Shown here in pieces: positions 38,533 to 48,842 of a stretch of DNA of 64,000 bases. Each line of letters opens with the position of its first letter. The stretch's first letter is position 1. The notes below the pieces were generated by a model that had not been told where the DNA came from, searched no databases, and saw only the letters and a program-made list of their open reading frames with translations. The DNA is from Pseudomonas sp. sp1636 (GTDB taxonomy: Bacteria > Pseudomonadota > Gammaproteobacteria > Pseudomonadales > Pseudomonadaceae). The stretch covers positions 124,001 through 188,000 of the forward strand of contig NZ_JARRAB010000008.1 of the NCBI RefSeq assembly GCF_030376615.1, in the 5' to 3' direction. Both the position numbers and the translations under genes were made by a program.

Positions 38533-39344
38533 AGGGCACCCCAACCGGCCAGCCACAACAGCGCGGCGAACATCGGAATGGCCGCGGTCAGGCTGTCGAT
38601 GCGGTCGAGCACCCCGCCGTGACCCGGCAGCAGATTGCTGCTGTCCTTGACCCCGGCCTGACGCTTGAACATGCTCTCGGTCAGATCGCCGACCACCGAA
38701 ATCGACACCACCAACGCCGCACCCGCCAGCGCCAGGAGCAACTCGCTGGCGAACCAGCCCCGGTAGAGACCGACCGCCAGGGTGATCAGCAGACTGGTAA
38801 GCAAGCCACCAACCGCCCCCTCCCAGCTCTTGCCCGGACTCACCCGCGGCGCCAGCTTGCGCTTGCCGAAGCGTTTGCCGGAGAAATAGGCGCCGATATC
38901 CGCCCCCCAGACCAATACCATCACCGCCAGGATCAAACCATTGGCCAATGGCCACTGTTTGAACAGCACCAGCCCCTGCCAGGCCGGCAGCAGGATCAAC
39001 AAGCCGATCAACAGCCGCCCCGGCAGCCCGGCCCAATAGCGACTACTGGCTGGATAGCTCAGCACCAGCGCAGTGGCCAACGCCCACCAGACGACAGCAA
39101 GCAGCAGCAGCCAGGGCGCCAAGGCCGGCAGCAGATAGAGCCCGCACAGCAAAACAGCAACGCCAGCGGCATAGGCCACTCGCAGCGGCTGCCCGGCCAG
39201 ACCGGCCAAGCGCGCCCACTCCCAGGCACCCAGGCTGACCACCGCGCCGATAAACAGCGCAAAAGCCGCGCCATCGAGCAGGAAAAACCCAGTCAAGGCG
39301 ACAGGCAGTAACACCAGCGCAGTAATAATCCGTTGTTTAAGCAT
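38529..39344 (-). CDS. cdsA: Phosphatidate cytidylyltransferase
   Basis: CdsA makes CDP-diacylglycerol, the precursor of all phospholipids. The 271-residue membrane protein has about eight spans. The family block [13 protein letters not shown] is present, and the C-terminal CDS signature [21 protein letters not shown] continues to LDRIDS. It overlaps uppS by one base (TGATG) and dxr by four bases. Confidence 0.97.
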   Translation of the reverse strand: MLKQRIITALVLLPVALTGFFLLDGAAFALFIGAVVSLGAWEWARLAGLAGQPLRVAYAAGVAVLLCGLYLLPALAPWLLLLAVVWWALATALVLSYPASSRYWAGLPGRLLIGLLILLPAWQGLVLFKQWPLANGLILAVMVLVWGADIGAYFSGKRFGKRKLAPRVSPGKSWEGAVGGLLTSLLITLAVGLYRGWFASELLLALAGAALVVSISVVGDLTESMFKRQAGVKDSSNLLPGHGGVLDRIDSLTAAIPMFAALLWLAGWGAL

Positions 39345-40099
39345 CAGGCACGCGCCTCGGCATCGACCTGTTCGGCGGACTTGCCAAAACGCCGCTGGCG
39401 CTTGGCGTAATCCGCCAAGGCCTTGCGCATGGCATCGTGCTTGAAATCCGGCCAGAACAAGTCAGAGAAATACAGCTCGCTGTAGGCCAACTGCCATAAC
39501 AGGAAGTTACTGATGCGATGCTCGCCACCGGTACGAATGCACAAATCGGGCAAGGGCAAATCGCCCGTCGCCAAACAGCTCTGCAACAGCTCGGGGGTAA
39601 TATCTTCAGGCCGCAAGTGCCCACCCTGAACCTCGCGAGCCAGCCGCTGCGCCGCCTGCGCGATGTCCCACTGGCCGCCATAGTTGGCGGCAATCTGCAG
39701 GACGAAACGCTTAGCGCCAGCGGTCAAGGCCTCGGCCTCACGCATGGCCGCCTGCAATTCCGGATGGAAGCGCGAGCGGTCGCCGATGATGCGCAGGCTG
39801 ATGCCGTTGTCGTTGAGTTTCTTCGCCTCGCGGCGTAGCGCGCCGAGGAACAATTCCATCAGCGCCCCCACCTCTTCGGCCGGACGCTGCCAGTTCTCGC
39901 TGGAGAAGGCAAACAGAGTCAACACCTCGACCCCGGTCTCGGCGCACACCTCAACGACCGCGCGCACCGCATCGACACCGGCCTTGTGCCCGGCAATTCC
40001 CGGCAGCAGGCGCTTGCGGGCCCAGCGGTTATTGCCGTCCATGATGATCGCCACATGACGTGGCACGGCCACCTTAACGCCGCCTATGGTCTTGTGCAT
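39344..40099 (-). CDS. uppS: Undecaprenyl diphosphate synthase
   Basis: UppS extends farnesyl diphosphate to the C55 carrier used for peptidoglycan and O-antigen. The 251-residue cis-prenyltransferase has the catalytic Asp in VAIIMDGNNRWAR, the FAFSSENWQRP block and CIRTGGEHRISNFLLWQ. It is coupled to cdsA (TGATG) and lies 16 bases downstream of frr. Confidence 0.98.
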   Translation of the reverse strand: MHKTIGGVKVAVPRHVAIIMDGNNRWARKRLLPGIAGHKAGVDAVRAVVEVCAETGVEVLTLFAFSSENWQRPAEEVGALMELFLGALRREAKKLNDNGISLRIIGDRSRFHPELQAAMREAEALTAGAKRFVLQIAANYGGQWDIAQAAQRLAREVQGGHLRPEDITPELLQSCLATGDLPLPDLCIRTGGEHRISNFLLWQLAYSELYFSDLFWPDFKHDAMRKALADYAKRQRRFGKSAEQVDAEARA

Positions 40100-40115
40100 G
40101 TGGATCTCCTGACCG

Positions 40116-40673
40116 CTAAACGGCCATCAGATCCGCTTCTTTCTGCTTCACAGCCACTTCGATTTCCGCCACGAACTTGTCAGTCAGCTTCTGGACATCA
40201 TCAGCAGCGCGACGCTCCTCGTCCTCGCTGATTTCTTTCTCCTTGACCAGATCCTTCAGCTGGCTCAAAGCGTCACGACGGATATTACGCACGGCAACGC
40301 GGCCATCCTCCGCGGCATCACGCGCCTGCTTGGTGAAGCCCTTACGGGTCTCCTCGGTCAGCGCCGGCATGGAAATCAGCAGCAGCTCGCCCAGGTTGGT
40401 CGGATTGAAGCCCAGACCGGAGCTCTGGATCGCCTTGTCGACGGCAGCCAGCATGTTGCGCTCGAACGCCACTACCTGGAGGGTGCGCGAATCCTTGACG
40501 GTCACGTTGGCAACCTGATTCAGAGGGGTGTCGGCGCCGTAATAAGGCACCATCACGCCACCCAGAATGCTGGGGTGAGCCTGACCGGTACGAATACGAC
40601 TGAACGCATGGATCAGCGAATCCAGGCTCTTTTGCATGCGTTCCTGGGCGTCTTTCTTGATCTCGTTGATCAT
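40116..40673 (-). CDS. frr: Ribosome recycling factor
   Basis: With EF-G, RRF splits post-termination ribosomes. The 185-residue length is exact for the family and the [13 protein letters not shown] segment is present. The basic [26 protein letters not shown] region forms the three-helix bundle. The ATG overlaps the pyrH stop by four bases (ATGA). Confidence 0.98.
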   Translation of the reverse strand: MINEIKKDAQERMQKSLDSLIHAFSRIRTGQAHPSILGGVMVPYYGADTPLNQVANVTVKDSRTLQVVAFERNMLAAVDKAIQSSGLGFNPTNLGELLLISMPALTEETRKGFTKQARDAAEDGRVAVRNIRRDALSQLKDLVKEKEISEDEERRAADDVQKLTDKFVAEIEVAVKQKEADLMAV

Positions 40674-41413
40674 TTTTCACCTTCCTCGATCAGAGTACCT
40701 TCGGCGCCGCCCACCACGATATTCAGCAGGGCACCGGGTTTATTCATATTGAACACGCGCAGCGGCATCTGGTGATCGCGACACAAGCAGATGGCCGTCA
40801 GATCCATCACGCCGAGCTTGCGATCCAGCACTTCATCGTAAGTCAGACGATCGAATTTTTCCGCGTGCGGATCCTTGAACGGATCGGCAGTGTACACACC
40901 ATCCACCTTGGTCGCCTTCAACACCACGTCGGCATCGATTTCGATGGCGCGCAGGCAAGCGGCCGAGTCGGTGGTGAAGAACGGATTGCCGGTGCCAGCG
41001 GCGAAAATCACCACCTCACCGGTTTTCAGATGCCGCAGCGCCTTGCGTCGGTCGTAGTGATCGGTCACGCCGACCATGGAGATCGCCGACATCACGATTG
41101 CCGGAATATTCGAGCGCTCCAGCGCATCGCGCATGGCCAGGGCATTCATCACGGTCGCCAGCATGCCCATATGGTCGCCGGTGACCCGATCCATCCCGGC
41201 CGCGGAGAGCGCCGCGCCACGAAACAGGTTGCCACCGCCGATGACCAGACCGACCTGCACGCCGATACCGACCAACTGGCCGACTTCCAGGGCCATGCGA
41301 TCGAGCACCTTGGGGTCGATGCCGAAATCTTCCGAGCCCATCAGGGCCTCGCCGCTGAGTTTGAGCAGAATGCGTTTATAGCGCGGTTGACGACCACTCA
41401 CCTGCTGAGCCAT
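40670..41413 (-). CDS. pyrH: Uridylate kinase
   Basis: PyrH phosphorylates UMP to UDP and is an amino-acid-kinase-fold hexamer. The 247-residue product has [13 protein letters not shown], the phosphate-binding [10 protein letters not shown] and the [16 protein letters not shown] block. ATG 41413 has AGGAGAG 6-7 nt upstream; the longer frame extends into the tsf-pyrH spacer and is rejected. frr follows with an overlap. Confidence 0.97.
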   Translation of the reverse strand: MAQQVSGRQPRYKRILLKLSGEALMGSEDFGIDPKVLDRMALEVGQLVGIGVQVGLVIGGGNLFRGAALSAAGMDRVTGDHMGMLATVMNALAMRDALERSNIPAIVMSAISMVGVTDHYDRRKALRHLKTGEVVIFAAGTGNPFFTTDSAACLRAIEIDADVVLKATKVDGVYTADPFKDPHAEKFDRLTYDEVLDRKLGVMDLTAICLCRDHQMPLRVFNMNKPGALLNIVVGGAEGTLIEEGEK

Positions 41414-41551
41414 TACCAGTCTCTCCTGCGGCGTTTGAATTCTTTTCGAGCCTTGCGGCACGGATTGCTCGAGCACTTAGACAGCCCCAGAGCCATTGGT
41501 GCCACGCCCGCAACGACCGTGGCGAACTGCCACCGCCCCCCTGATTTGACA

Positions 41552-41583
41552 AAGAGGCCGCGCGCATAAGCGGGCAGCCTCTT
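41552..41583 (-). terminator. Hairpin downstream of tsf
   Basis: On the minus strand AAGAGGC (41577-41583) pairs with GCCTCTT (41552-41558), and interior GC pairs extend the stem around a TTAT loop. It lies 24 bases past the tsf stop. Followed by TTGTC, it is a moderate terminator and may leave some read-through into pyrH. Confidence 0.55.
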
Positions 41584-41606
41584 CGGGGCGACAACTATAA
41601 AGCGTC

Positions 41607-42476
41607 TTACTGCTTGCTGGCAGCCAGTTGCGCGGCCACTTCTTCAGCGAAGTTGTCGACTGGCTTCTCGATGCCTTCGCCGACCTGGAAGCGCGTGAAG
41701 GAAACGATTTCTGCACCGCCCTTCTTGGCCAGAGCGCCGACCTTGATTTCCGGATCCTTGACGAAGGCTTGCTCAACCAGGCTGGCTTCGGCGAGGAACT
41801 TCTGGATACGACCGCCCACCATCTTCTCGACGATTTCAGCTGGCTTGCCTTTGATCTTGTCTTCGTTGAGGCTCATGAACACGGCTTTTTCGCGCTCGAT
41901 CGCCTCTGCGGAAACTTCCGTCGGCAGCAGGAACTCCGGGTTGCTGGCAGCCACGTGCATGGCGATATCCTTGGCCAGCTCGGCGTCGCCGCCCTTCAGA
42001 ACCACCACCACGCCGATCTTGTTACCGTGCAGGTAAGCATTGACCACGTCGCCTTCGACGCGGGCCAGGCGACGAATATTGACGTTCTCGCCCACTTTGG
42101 CCACCAGTGCTTCACGAACAGCTTCCTGAGCGGCAATCAGCGGCGCCGCGTCGGTCAGCTTGTCAGCAAAGGCTTTTTCCAGGCTGCTGTTGACGAAGTT
42201 CTTGAAGTCGTCCTGCAGAGCCAGGAAGTCGGTTTGCGAGTTGACTTCAAGGATCACGGCCGACTTGCCGTCTTCCGCAACCTTGACCGCGATAGCGCCT
42301 TCGGCAGCGATGTTGCCGGCTTTCTTGGCCGCTTTGATCGCGCCGGAAGCACGCATGTCATCAATGGCTTTCTCGATGTCGCCGCCAGCCTTGGTCAGGG
42401 CTTTCTTGCAATCCATCATGCCTTCGCCAGTGCGCTCACGCAGCTCCTTGACTAATGCCGCAGTAATCTCTGCCAT
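41607..42476 (-). CDS. tsf: Elongation factor Ts
   Basis: EF-Ts exchanges GDP for GTP on EF-Tu. The 289-residue product has the N-terminal UBA-like domain ([19 protein letters not shown]) and the EF-Tu contact [12 protein letters not shown], both signature sites. It lies downstream of rpsB across a 182-bp gap with a strong hairpin, as in E. coli, where rpsB and tsf are co-transcribed with partial termination between them. Confidence 0.98.
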   Translation of the reverse strand: MAEITAALVKELRERTGEGMMDCKKALTKAGGDIEKAIDDMRASGAIKAAKKAGNIAAEGAIAVKVAEDGKSAVILEVNSQTDFLALQDDFKNFVNSSLEKAFADKLTDAAPLIAAQEAVREALVAKVGENVNIRRLARVEGDVVNAYLHGNKIGVVVVLKGGDAELAKDIAMHVAASNPEFLLPTEVSAEAIEREKAVFMSLNEDKIKGKPAEIVEKMVGGRIQKFLAEASLVEQAFVKDPEIKVGALAKKGGAEIVSFTRFQVGEGIEKPVDNFAEEVAAQLAASKQ

Positions 42477-42601
42477 TTCAAATTCCTCTTGGATAGGTCG
42501 TTAACCATTCCACCCGCCGGAACGGGCGATCAATTCTGTAACCACGCTGCAAGCCACTGCCTGAATTTGACGACAACAGGCTGACAATGGTTTTCAAAGT
42601 G

Positions 42602-42630
42602 GCAAAAAGGGGGCTTAGCCCCCTTTTTGC
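42602..42630. terminator. Strong bidirectional hairpin between rpsB and tsf
   Basis: A 13-bp perfect stem (42602-42614 with 42618-42630) with a 3-base loop is flanked by A5 and T5 tracts inside the stem. It lies 29 bases past the rpsB stop on the minus strand. It probably sets the rpsB to tsf ratio by partial termination. Confidence 0.88.
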
Positions 42631-42658
42631 GCAGCGAGTAACGCTTGGCGCTTATCGC

Positions 42659-43408
42659 TTAGCCCTGAGCCGCTTCGGCTGCAGGAGCTGCCGGGGCTTG
42701 CTCGACGAATTCGTCGGCGCCGCCGGTGTTGGTGCGACCGCGCACTACCGCATCAGCCATGGCACCCATGTACAACTGGATGGCGCGAATGGCGTCGTCG
42801 TTACCCGGGATGATGTAGTCAACGCCTTCCGGGCTGCTGTTGGTATCGACCACGCCGATAACCGGGATACCCAGCTTATTGGCTTCGGTGATCGCAATGC
42901 GTTCGTGGTCGACGTCGATCACGAACAGAGCGTCCGGCAGACCGCCCATGTCCTTAATACCGCCCAGGCTGCGATCCAGTTTTTCCAGATCGCGGGTGCG
43001 CATCAGGGCTTCTTTCTTGGTCAGCTTGGCGAAAGTACCGTCCTGGGACTGAACTTCCAGATCGCGCAGACGCTTGATCGAAGCGCGGATGGTCTTGTAG
43101 TTGGTCAGCATGCCGCCCAACCAGCGATGATCGACGAACGGCGAACCGCAACGAGCTGCTTCTTGAGCAACGATCTTGCCAGCGGAACGCTTGGTGCCGA
43201 CGAACAGAATCTTGTTTTTGCCCGAAGCCAGCTTCTCAACGAACGACAGCGCTTCGTTGAACATCGGCAGGGTTTTTTCAAGGTTGATGATGTGGATCTT
43301 GTTGCGCGCGCCGAAAATGTACTTGCCCATTTTCGGGTTCCAGTAACGGGTCTGGTGACCGAAGTGCACACCGGCCTTCAGCATATCGCGCATATTGACT
43401 TGGGACAT
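42659..43408 (-). CDS. rpsB: 30S ribosomal protein S2
   Basis: S2 binds late to the 30S subunit and is needed for S1 attachment. The 249-residue product starts [25 protein letters not shown]. It has [15 protein letters not shown] and the [15 protein letters not shown] block, and ends in an Ala-rich tail ([11 protein letters not shown]). The start has AAGGA about 7 nt upstream. An open frame continues into the leader but lacks similarity. The leader of about 135 bases could hold the S2 autoregulatory site known in E. coli. Confidence 0.98.
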   Translation of the reverse strand: MSQVNMRDMLKAGVHFGHQTRYWNPKMGKYIFGARNKIHIINLEKTLPMFNEALSFVEKLASGKNKILFVGTKRSAGKIVAQEAARCGSPFVDHRWLGGMLTNYKTIRASIKRLRDLEVQSQDGTFAKLTKKEALMRTRDLEKLDRSLGGIKDMGGLPDALFVIDVDHERIAITEANKLGIPVIGVVDTNSSPEGVDYIIPGNDDAIRAIQLYMGAMADAVVRGRTNTGGADEFVEQAPAAPAAEAAQG

Positions 43409-43549
43409 GGTAGTTCCTTGATAAGTCGGGTTAGGCCTCCACGCATCCCGATTTCCAACCCCACGAACTTGTCGAAAGGCACCCAGGAAACCGTGTCGAT
43501 ACGTGTGTGGATTAAAGCTTCCAGGCATACAGCCCGTAAAGCGGCGCGT

Positions 43550-43555
43550 TTTATA
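43550..43555 (-). promoter_or_regulatory. Candidate rpsB -10 element with GC-rich discriminator
   Basis: TATAAA on the minus strand (43555 to 43550) is followed directly by ACGCGCCGC, the GC-rich discriminator typical of stringently controlled ribosomal promoters. The -35 region is weak. It would give a leader of about 135 bases before rpsB. Confidence 0.5.
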
Positions 43556-43681
43556 CCATAAAAGACAGGCACAAGCTACAAGCTTGAAAGCACACAACCA
43601 AGCAACCGCGCGCGCAGCTTATGGCTTGCAGCCCGAAGCTGCTAACATAGCCCTCTTTTCAGTCTGTGCCCGAGAGCCCAT

Positions 43682-44464
43682 ATGACCGTCACTATCAAGA
43701 CGCCCGATGAAATCGAAAAAATGCGCGTAGCCGGCCGCCTGGCTGCCGACGTACTGGAAATGATCGGCGCACACGTCAAGCCCGGGGTCACCACTGAAGA
43801 GCTGGATCGCATCTGCCATGACTACATCGTCAATGTGCAGCAGGCCATCCCCGCGCCGCTCAACTACAAAGGCTTCCCCAAGTCGATCTGCACCTCGATC
43901 AACCATGTGGTCTGCCACGGCATCCCCAACGACAAGCCGTTGAAAGAAGGCGACGTGCTGAACATCGACATCACCGTGATCAAGGACGGCTACCACGGCG
44001 ACACCAGCAAGATGTTCATGGTCGGCAAGGTGCCGGAATGGGCCGAACGCCTGGCCCAGATCACCCAGGAATGCATGTACAAAGGCATTCAACTGGTGCG
44101 TCCCGGCGCCCGCCTGGGCGACATCGGCGAAGTGATCCAGAAGCACGCCGAGAAGAACGGTTTCTCGGTGGTGCGCGAGTACTGCGGCCACGGCATTGGC
44201 GCGGTGTTCCATGAAGAGCCGCAGGTGCTGCACTACGGGCGTGCCGGCACTGGCCTGGAACTCAAGGAAGGCATGACCTTCACCATCGAGCCGATGATCA
44301 ACCAGGGCCGCGCGGAAACTCGCCTGCTCGGCGATGGCTGGACCGCGATCACCAAGGATCGCAAGCTCTCGGCGCAGTGGGAGCACACCATCCTGGTCAC
44401 CGCCGACGGCTACGAAATCTTCACCTTGCGCAGCGACGACACCATCGCCCGCACTTCGGCCTGA
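43682..44464 (+). CDS. map: Type I methionine aminopeptidase
   Basis: Map removes the initiator methionine. The 260-residue product has the five metal ligands of the family, in [17 protein letters not shown] (two Asp), [14 protein letters not shown] (His), TIEPMI (Glu) and [11 protein letters not shown] (Glu). It is divergent from rpsB across 273 bases that carry an AAGC-rich repeat, and its stop overlaps a codon ahead of glnD. Confidence 0.97.
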   Translation: MTVTIKTPDEIEKMRVAGRLAADVLEMIGAHVKPGVTTEELDRICHDYIVNVQQAIPAPLNYKGFPKSICTSINHVVCHGIPNDKPLKEGDVLNIDITVIKDGYHGDTSKMFMVGKVPEWAERLAQITQECMYKGIQLVRPGARLGDIGEVIQKHAEKNGFSVVREYCGHGIGAVFHEEPQVLHYGRAGTGLELKEGMTFTIEPMINQGRAETRLLGDGWTAITKDRKLSAQWEHTILVTADGYEIFTLRSDDTIARTSA

Positions 44465-44496
44465 TGATCGCCGCCCTTATAAAGGAAGATCGCCGC

Positions 44497-47199
44497 ATGC
44501 CGCAGGTAGACTCCGAGCTGTTCGAGCGCGGGCAATTCCAGGCCGAGTTGGCACTCAAGGCCAGCCCCATCGGCGCCTTCAAGAAAGCCATCCGCCGCGC
44601 CCACGAGGTGCTCGATGCGCGCTTCAAGGAGGGCCGCGAGGTACGCCGACTGGTCGAGGATCGCGCCTGGTTCACCGACCAGATCTTGCGTGAAGCCTGG
44701 GATCGCCTGGAGTGGAGCGAGGATGCCGACATCGCCCTGCTGGCGGTAGGCGGCTATGGCCGTGGCGAACTGCACCCTTACTCGGATATCGACCTGCTGA
44801 TCCTGCTCGACAGCGCCGACCACGAAACCTTCCGCGAGCCGATCGAGCGCTTCCTCACTCTGCTCTGGGACATCGGCCTGGAAGTCGGGCAAAGCGTGCG
44901 CTCGGTCGCCGAGTGCGCCGAAGAGGCCCGCGCCGACCTGACGGTGGTCACCAACCTGATGGAAAGCCGCACCATCGCCGGCCCCGAGCGCCTGCGCCAG
45001 CGCATGCAGGATGTCACCAGCACCGCGCAGATGTGGCCGAGCAAGCAGTTCTTCCTGGCCAAACGCAAAGAGCAGCGCGCCCGGCATGCCAAGTACAACG
45101 ACACCGAATACAACCTCGAACCCAACGTCAAGGGCTCGCCGGGCGGCCTGCGCGATATCCAGACCATCCTCTGGGTCGCCCGCCGGCATTTCGGCACCCT
45201 GAATTTGCACGCCATGGTCGGCCAGGGCTTTCTCCTGGAAAGCGAATACGCCCTGCTGGTGTCCAGCCAGGAGTTTCTGTGGAAGGTACGCTACGCCCTG
45301 CACATGCTCGCCGGGCGTGCCGAAGACCGCTTGCTGTTCGATCACCAACGCGAGATCGCCCGCCTGCTGGGCTATGAAGACGGCAATGCCAAGCTGGCAA
45401 TCGAACGCTTCATGCAGAAGTACTACCGCGTGGTGATGAGCATTGCCGAGCTGAGCGACCTGATCAAGCAGCACTTCGAGGAGGAAATCCTCCGCGCCGG
45501 GCAAAGCGGCCAGGCGCAACCGCTGAACAGCCGTTTCCAGCTGCGCGACGGCTATATCGAGGTCACTCACCCCAACGTCTTCAAGCGCACCCCTTTCGCC
45601 ATTCTGGAAATCTTCGTGCTGATGGCCCAGCACCCCGAAATCAAGGGCGTGTGTGCCGACAGCATTCGCCTGCTGCGCGATCACCGCCACCTGATCGACG
45701 ACGATTTCCGCAAGGACATCCGCAACACCAGCCTGTTCATCGAGCTGTTCAAGAGCCCGCAAGGCATCCACCGCAACCTGCGGCGGATGAACCGCTACGG
45801 CATTCTCGGGCGTTACTTGCCCGAGTTCGGGCATATCGTCGGGCAAATGCAGCACGACCTGTTCCACATCTATACGGTCGATGCGCACACCCTCAACCTG
45901 ATCAAGCACCTGCGCAAATTCAAGTGGCCCGAGCTGGCCGAGAAATTCCCCCTGGCCAACAAGCTGATCGGCAAACTGCCCAAGCCCGAGTTGATCTACC
46001 TAGCCGGGCTTTACCATGACATCGGCAAGGGCCGCGGCGGCGACCATTCCGAGCTGGGCGCGGCGGACGCCGAAGCCTTCTGCGTGCGCCACCAGCTACC
46101 CAGCTGGGACAGCAAGCTGATCGTCTGGCTGGTGCAGAACCACCTGATGATGTCGACCACTGCCCAGCGCAAGGATTTGTCCGACCCCCAGGTGATCTTC
46201 GATTTCGCCCGCCTGGTGGGCGACCAGACGCGCCTGGATTACCTCTACGTGCTGACCGTGGCCGACATCAACGCCACCAACCCCAGCCTGTGGAACTCCT
46301 GGCGCGCCAGCCTGCTGCGCCAGCTCTACACCGAAACCAAGCGCGCCCTCAACCGTGGTCTGGAAAACCCGCTGGATCGCGAAGAACAGATTCGCCTGAC
46401 CCAGAGCGCCGCCCTGGACATCCTGGTGCGCGGCGGCACCGATCCGGACGAAGCCGAACAGCTATGGTCGCAGCTCGGCGACGACTACTTCCTGCGCCAC
46501 ACCGCCGGCGACGTGGCCTGGCATGCCGAGGCGATCCTGCAGCACCCCTACGACGGCAATCCGCTGGTGTTGATCAAGGAAACCACCCAACGCGAATTCG
46601 AGGGCGGCACCCAGATCTTCATCTATGCCGCCGATCAGCACGACTTCTTCGCCGTGACCGTAGCCGCCATGGCCCAGCTCAACCTGAGCATCCACGACGC
46701 GCGGATTCTCACCTCGACCAGCCAGTTCACCCTCGACACCTACATAGTGCTGGAGGCCGACGGCAGCTCGATTGGCAATAACCCGGCGCGGATCAACAAG
46801 ATCCGCCAGGGATTGATCGACGCCCTGAAAAACCCCGACGAATACCCGAGCATCATCCAACGCCGGGTACCGCGCCAGCTCAAGCATTTCGCCTTCGCGC
46901 CACGGGTGACCATCCACAACGACGCGCAGCGGCCGGTGACCATCCTCGAGCTGACCGCACCCGATAGGCCGGGCCTGCTGGCCAGGGTCGGACGGATCTT
47001 CCTCGATTTCGACCTGTCGCTGCAGAATGCCAAGATCGCCACCCTGGGCGAACGGGTCGAGGACATATTCTTCGTCACCGATGCCCACAATCAGCCGCTG
47101 TCCGACCCCGAACTCTGTCGTCGACTGCAGGAAACCATCATCGAGCAGCTCACGGACGCCAACGGGCAATCCACCGAGCCAAGCCGGATAACTATTTGA
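44497..47199 (+). CDS. glnD: [Protein-PII] uridylyltransferase/uridylyl-removing enzyme
   Basis: GlnD senses glutamine and uridylylates or deuridylylates PII proteins. The 900-residue product has a nucleotidyltransferase domain ([21 protein letters not shown]). An HD hydrolase domain ([17 protein letters not shown]) follows, with two C-terminal ACT domains (about 700-780 and 810-890, [15 protein letters not shown]). I chose ATG 44497, with AAGGAAG 8 nt upstream. ATG 44464 overlaps the map stop but would add eleven residues not seen in relatives. Confidence 0.97.
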   Translation: MPQVDSELFERGQFQAELALKASPIGAFKKAIRRAHEVLDARFKEGREVRRLVEDRAWFTDQILREAWDRLEWSEDADIALLAVGGYGRGELHPYSDIDLLILLDSADHETFREPIERFLTLLWDIGLEVGQSVRSVAECAEEARADLTVVTNLMESRTIAGPERLRQRMQDVTSTAQMWPSKQFFLAKRKEQRARHAKYNDTEYNLEPNVKGSPGGLRDIQTILWVARRHFGTLNLHAMVGQGFLLESEYALLVSSQEFLWKVRYALHMLAGRAEDRLLFDHQREIARLLGYEDGNAKLAIERFMQKYYRVVMSIAELSDLIKQHFEEEILRAGQSGQAQPLNSRFQLRDGYIEVTHPNVFKRTPFAILEIFVLMAQHPEIKGVCADSIRLLRDHRHLIDDDFRKDIRNTSLFIELFKSPQGIHRNLRRMNRYGILGRYLPEFGHIVGQMQHDLFHIYTVDAHTLNLIKHLRKFKWPELAEKFPLANKLIGKLPKPELIYLAGLYHDIGKGRGGDHSELGAADAEAFCVRHQLPSWDSKLIVWLVQNHLMMSTTAQRKDLSDPQVIFDFARLVGDQTRLDYLYVLTVADINATNPSLWNSWRASLLRQLYTETKRALNRGLENPLDREEQIRLTQSAALDILVRGGTDPDEAEQLWSQLGDDYFLRHTAGDVAWHAEAILQHPYDGNPLVLIKETTQREFEGGTQIFIYAADQHDFFAVTVAAMAQLNLSIHDARILTSTSQFTLDTYIVLEADGSSIGNNPARINKIRQGLIDALKNPDEYPSIIQRRVPRQLKHFAFAPRVTIHNDAQRPVTILELTAPDRPGLLARVGRIFLDFDLSLQNAKIATLGERVEDIFFVTDAHNQPLSDPELCRRLQETIIEQLTDANGQSTEPSRITI

Positions 47200-47259
47200 T
47201 CGAGACAGCGGCAAGTCGAATCCCGTGCGGCTGCCGCTTGTAGTACCCAGGACAGAATA

Positions 47260-48456
47260 ATGAACGACGCCTTGAACCAGCTGCAGCCCTACCCCTTCGA
47301 AAAGCTCCGCGCCTTGCTGGCCGGCGTCCAGCCGCCCAGCGACAAGCCGGCCATCGCCCTATCGATCGGCGAGCCCAAGCATCGCTCGCCGGCTTTCGTC
47401 GCCGAGGCGCTCAGCGCCAACCTGGAACAACTGGCGGTGTACCCCAGCACCCTGGGTATCCCGGCACTGCGTGAGGCCATCGCCAACTGGTGCAACCGGC
47501 GCTTCAACCTGCCGGCCGGCGCGCTCGACCCCGCGCACCAGGTACTGCCGGTCAACGGCACGCGCGAAGCCTTGTTCGCCTTTACCCAGACCGTGGTGGA
47601 GCGCAACAAGAACGGCCTGGTGGTCAGCCCCAACCCGTTCTACCAGATCTACGAAGGCGCGGCTCTGCTCGCCGGCGCCCAGCCGCACTACCTGGCGTGC
47701 CTGCAAGAACACGGTTTCAACCCGGATTTCGACGCGGTGCCGGCCGAAGTGTGGCAGCGCTGCCAGATCCTCTTCCTCTGCTCGCCGGGCAACCCGACCG
47801 GCGCGCTGATTCCGCTGGCCACCCTGAAGCAGCTGATCCAGTTGGCCGATGAGTACGATTTCGTCATCGCCGCCGACGAGTGCTACAGCGAGCTGTATTT
47901 CGACGAACAGCAGCCGCCCGCCGGCCTGCTGACCGCCTGCGCCGAACTGGGCCGCAACGACTTCAAGCGCTGCGTGGTGTTCCACAGCCTGTCCAAGCGC
48001 TCCAACCTGCCGGGCCTGCGCTCGGGCTTCGTCGCCGGCGACGCCGCCATATTGAAATCTTTTCTGCTGTACCGTACCTACCACGGCTGCGCCATGCCGG
48101 TGCCAACCCAGCTGGCCAGCATCGCCGCCTGGAACGACGAGCAACACGTCCAAGCCAATCGCGCGCTGTACCGCGAGAAGTTCGCCGCCGTGCTGGCGAT
48201 TCTCGACGGCGTGCTCGATGTACAGCGCCCGGATGGCGGTTTCTACCTGTGGGCGAAAACCCCGCTGGACGACCAGAGCTTCACCCGCGAACTGTTCGCC
48301 CGCGAACACGTCACCGTGGTGCCCGGCTCCTACCTGTCGCGCAGTGTCGACGGGGTGAACCCGGGCGCCAATCGCGTGCGCATGGCCCTGGTCGCGCCTT
48401 TGGCCGAGTGCGTGGAAGCCGCCGAGCGCATTCGCACCTTTGTGAAGAGCCTGTAA
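47260..48456 (+). CDS. dapC: Succinyldiaminopimelate transaminase
   Basis: DapC transaminates N-succinyl-2-amino-6-ketopimelate in the succinylase branch of lysine/DAP synthesis. The 398-residue fold-type I aminotransferase has LCSPGNPTGALIP. The PLP Lys is in FHSLSKRSNLPGLRSG, and the C-terminal Arg is in NRVRMALV. It is clustered with dapD, and dapE is 7 kb downstream. The family resembles other class I aminotransferases, so the substrate rests on the neighbours and on PAO1 gene order. Confidence 0.92.
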   Translation: MNDALNQLQPYPFEKLRALLAGVQPPSDKPAIALSIGEPKHRSPAFVAEALSANLEQLAVYPSTLGIPALREAIANWCNRRFNLPAGALDPAHQVLPVNGTREALFAFTQTVVERNKNGLVVSPNPFYQIYEGAALLAGAQPHYLACLQEHGFNPDFDAVPAEVWQRCQILFLCSPGNPTGALIPLATLKQLIQLADEYDFVIAADECYSELYFDEQQPPAGLLTACAELGRNDFKRCVVFHSLSKRSNLPGLRSGFVAGDAAILKSFLLYRTYHGCAMPVPTQLASIAAWNDEQHVQANRALYREKFAAVLAILDGVLDVQRPDGGFYLWAKTPLDDQSFTRELFAREHVTVVPGSYLSRSVDGVNPGANRVRMALVAPLAECVEAAERIRTFVKSL

Positions 48457-48458
48457 CC

Positions 48459-48806
48459 ATGAGCACAACCCTCTACGGCATCAAAGCCTGCGACACCATG
48501 AAGAAAGCCCGCACCTGGCTCGACCAGCACGGGGTAAGCTACGTCTTTCATGATTACAAAGCCGCTGGCATCGACCGCGAGAGCCTGGACAAGTGGTGCA
48601 ACGAACACGGTTGGCAATCCATTCTCAACCGTGCCGGCACCACCTTCCGCAAACTGGACGAGGCGCACAAAGCCGACCTCGACCAGAACAAGGCGATCGA
48701 GCTGATGCTCGCCCAGCCGTCGATGATCAAGCGCCCGCTGCTGGATCTCGGCAACCAGACCCTAGTTGGTTTCAAGCCCGAGCGTTATGCCGCCGAACTG
48801 GCCTGA
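48459..48806 (+). CDS. ArsC/Spx-family thioredoxin-fold protein (YffB-like)
   Basis: This 115-residue protein has the ArsC-family fold, with a single Cys in YGIKACDTMKKARTWL and the C-terminal segment IKRPLLDLGNQTLVGFKPERY. The lone Cys, with no CxxC, and the dapC-dapD location match YffB-like proteins. True arsenate reduction is unlikely; a glutathione-dependent thiol role has been suggested for relatives, but the function is unproven. The start ATG 48459 is two bases after the dapC stop and the gene is 36 bases before dapD. Confidence 0.88.
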   Translation: MSTTLYGIKACDTMKKARTWLDQHGVSYVFHDYKAAGIDRESLDKWCNEHGWQSILNRAGTTFRKLDEAHKADLDQNKAIELMLAQPSMIKRPLLDLGNQTLVGFKPERYAAELA

Positions 48807-48842
48807 ACAACCCCCATTGAATTCGCGTTTAAGGAAAGCAAC

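Noticed and set aside
36061..38622. 853-residue plus-strand open frame antisense to rseP and dxr
   Set aside because: Arg/Gln/His-rich shadow translation. The minus-strand genes have complete catalytic motifs and normal lengths.
37342..39036. Longer dxr frame continuing into cdsA
   Set aside because: The extra residues are a shadow of cdsA. The GTG at 38532 forms a GTGA overlap and precedes the first conserved dxr motif.
48459..48806. Arsenate reductase function for the ArsC-like gene
   Set aside because: It has one Cys only, no ars operon neighbours, and sits between dapC and dapD like the YffB group.
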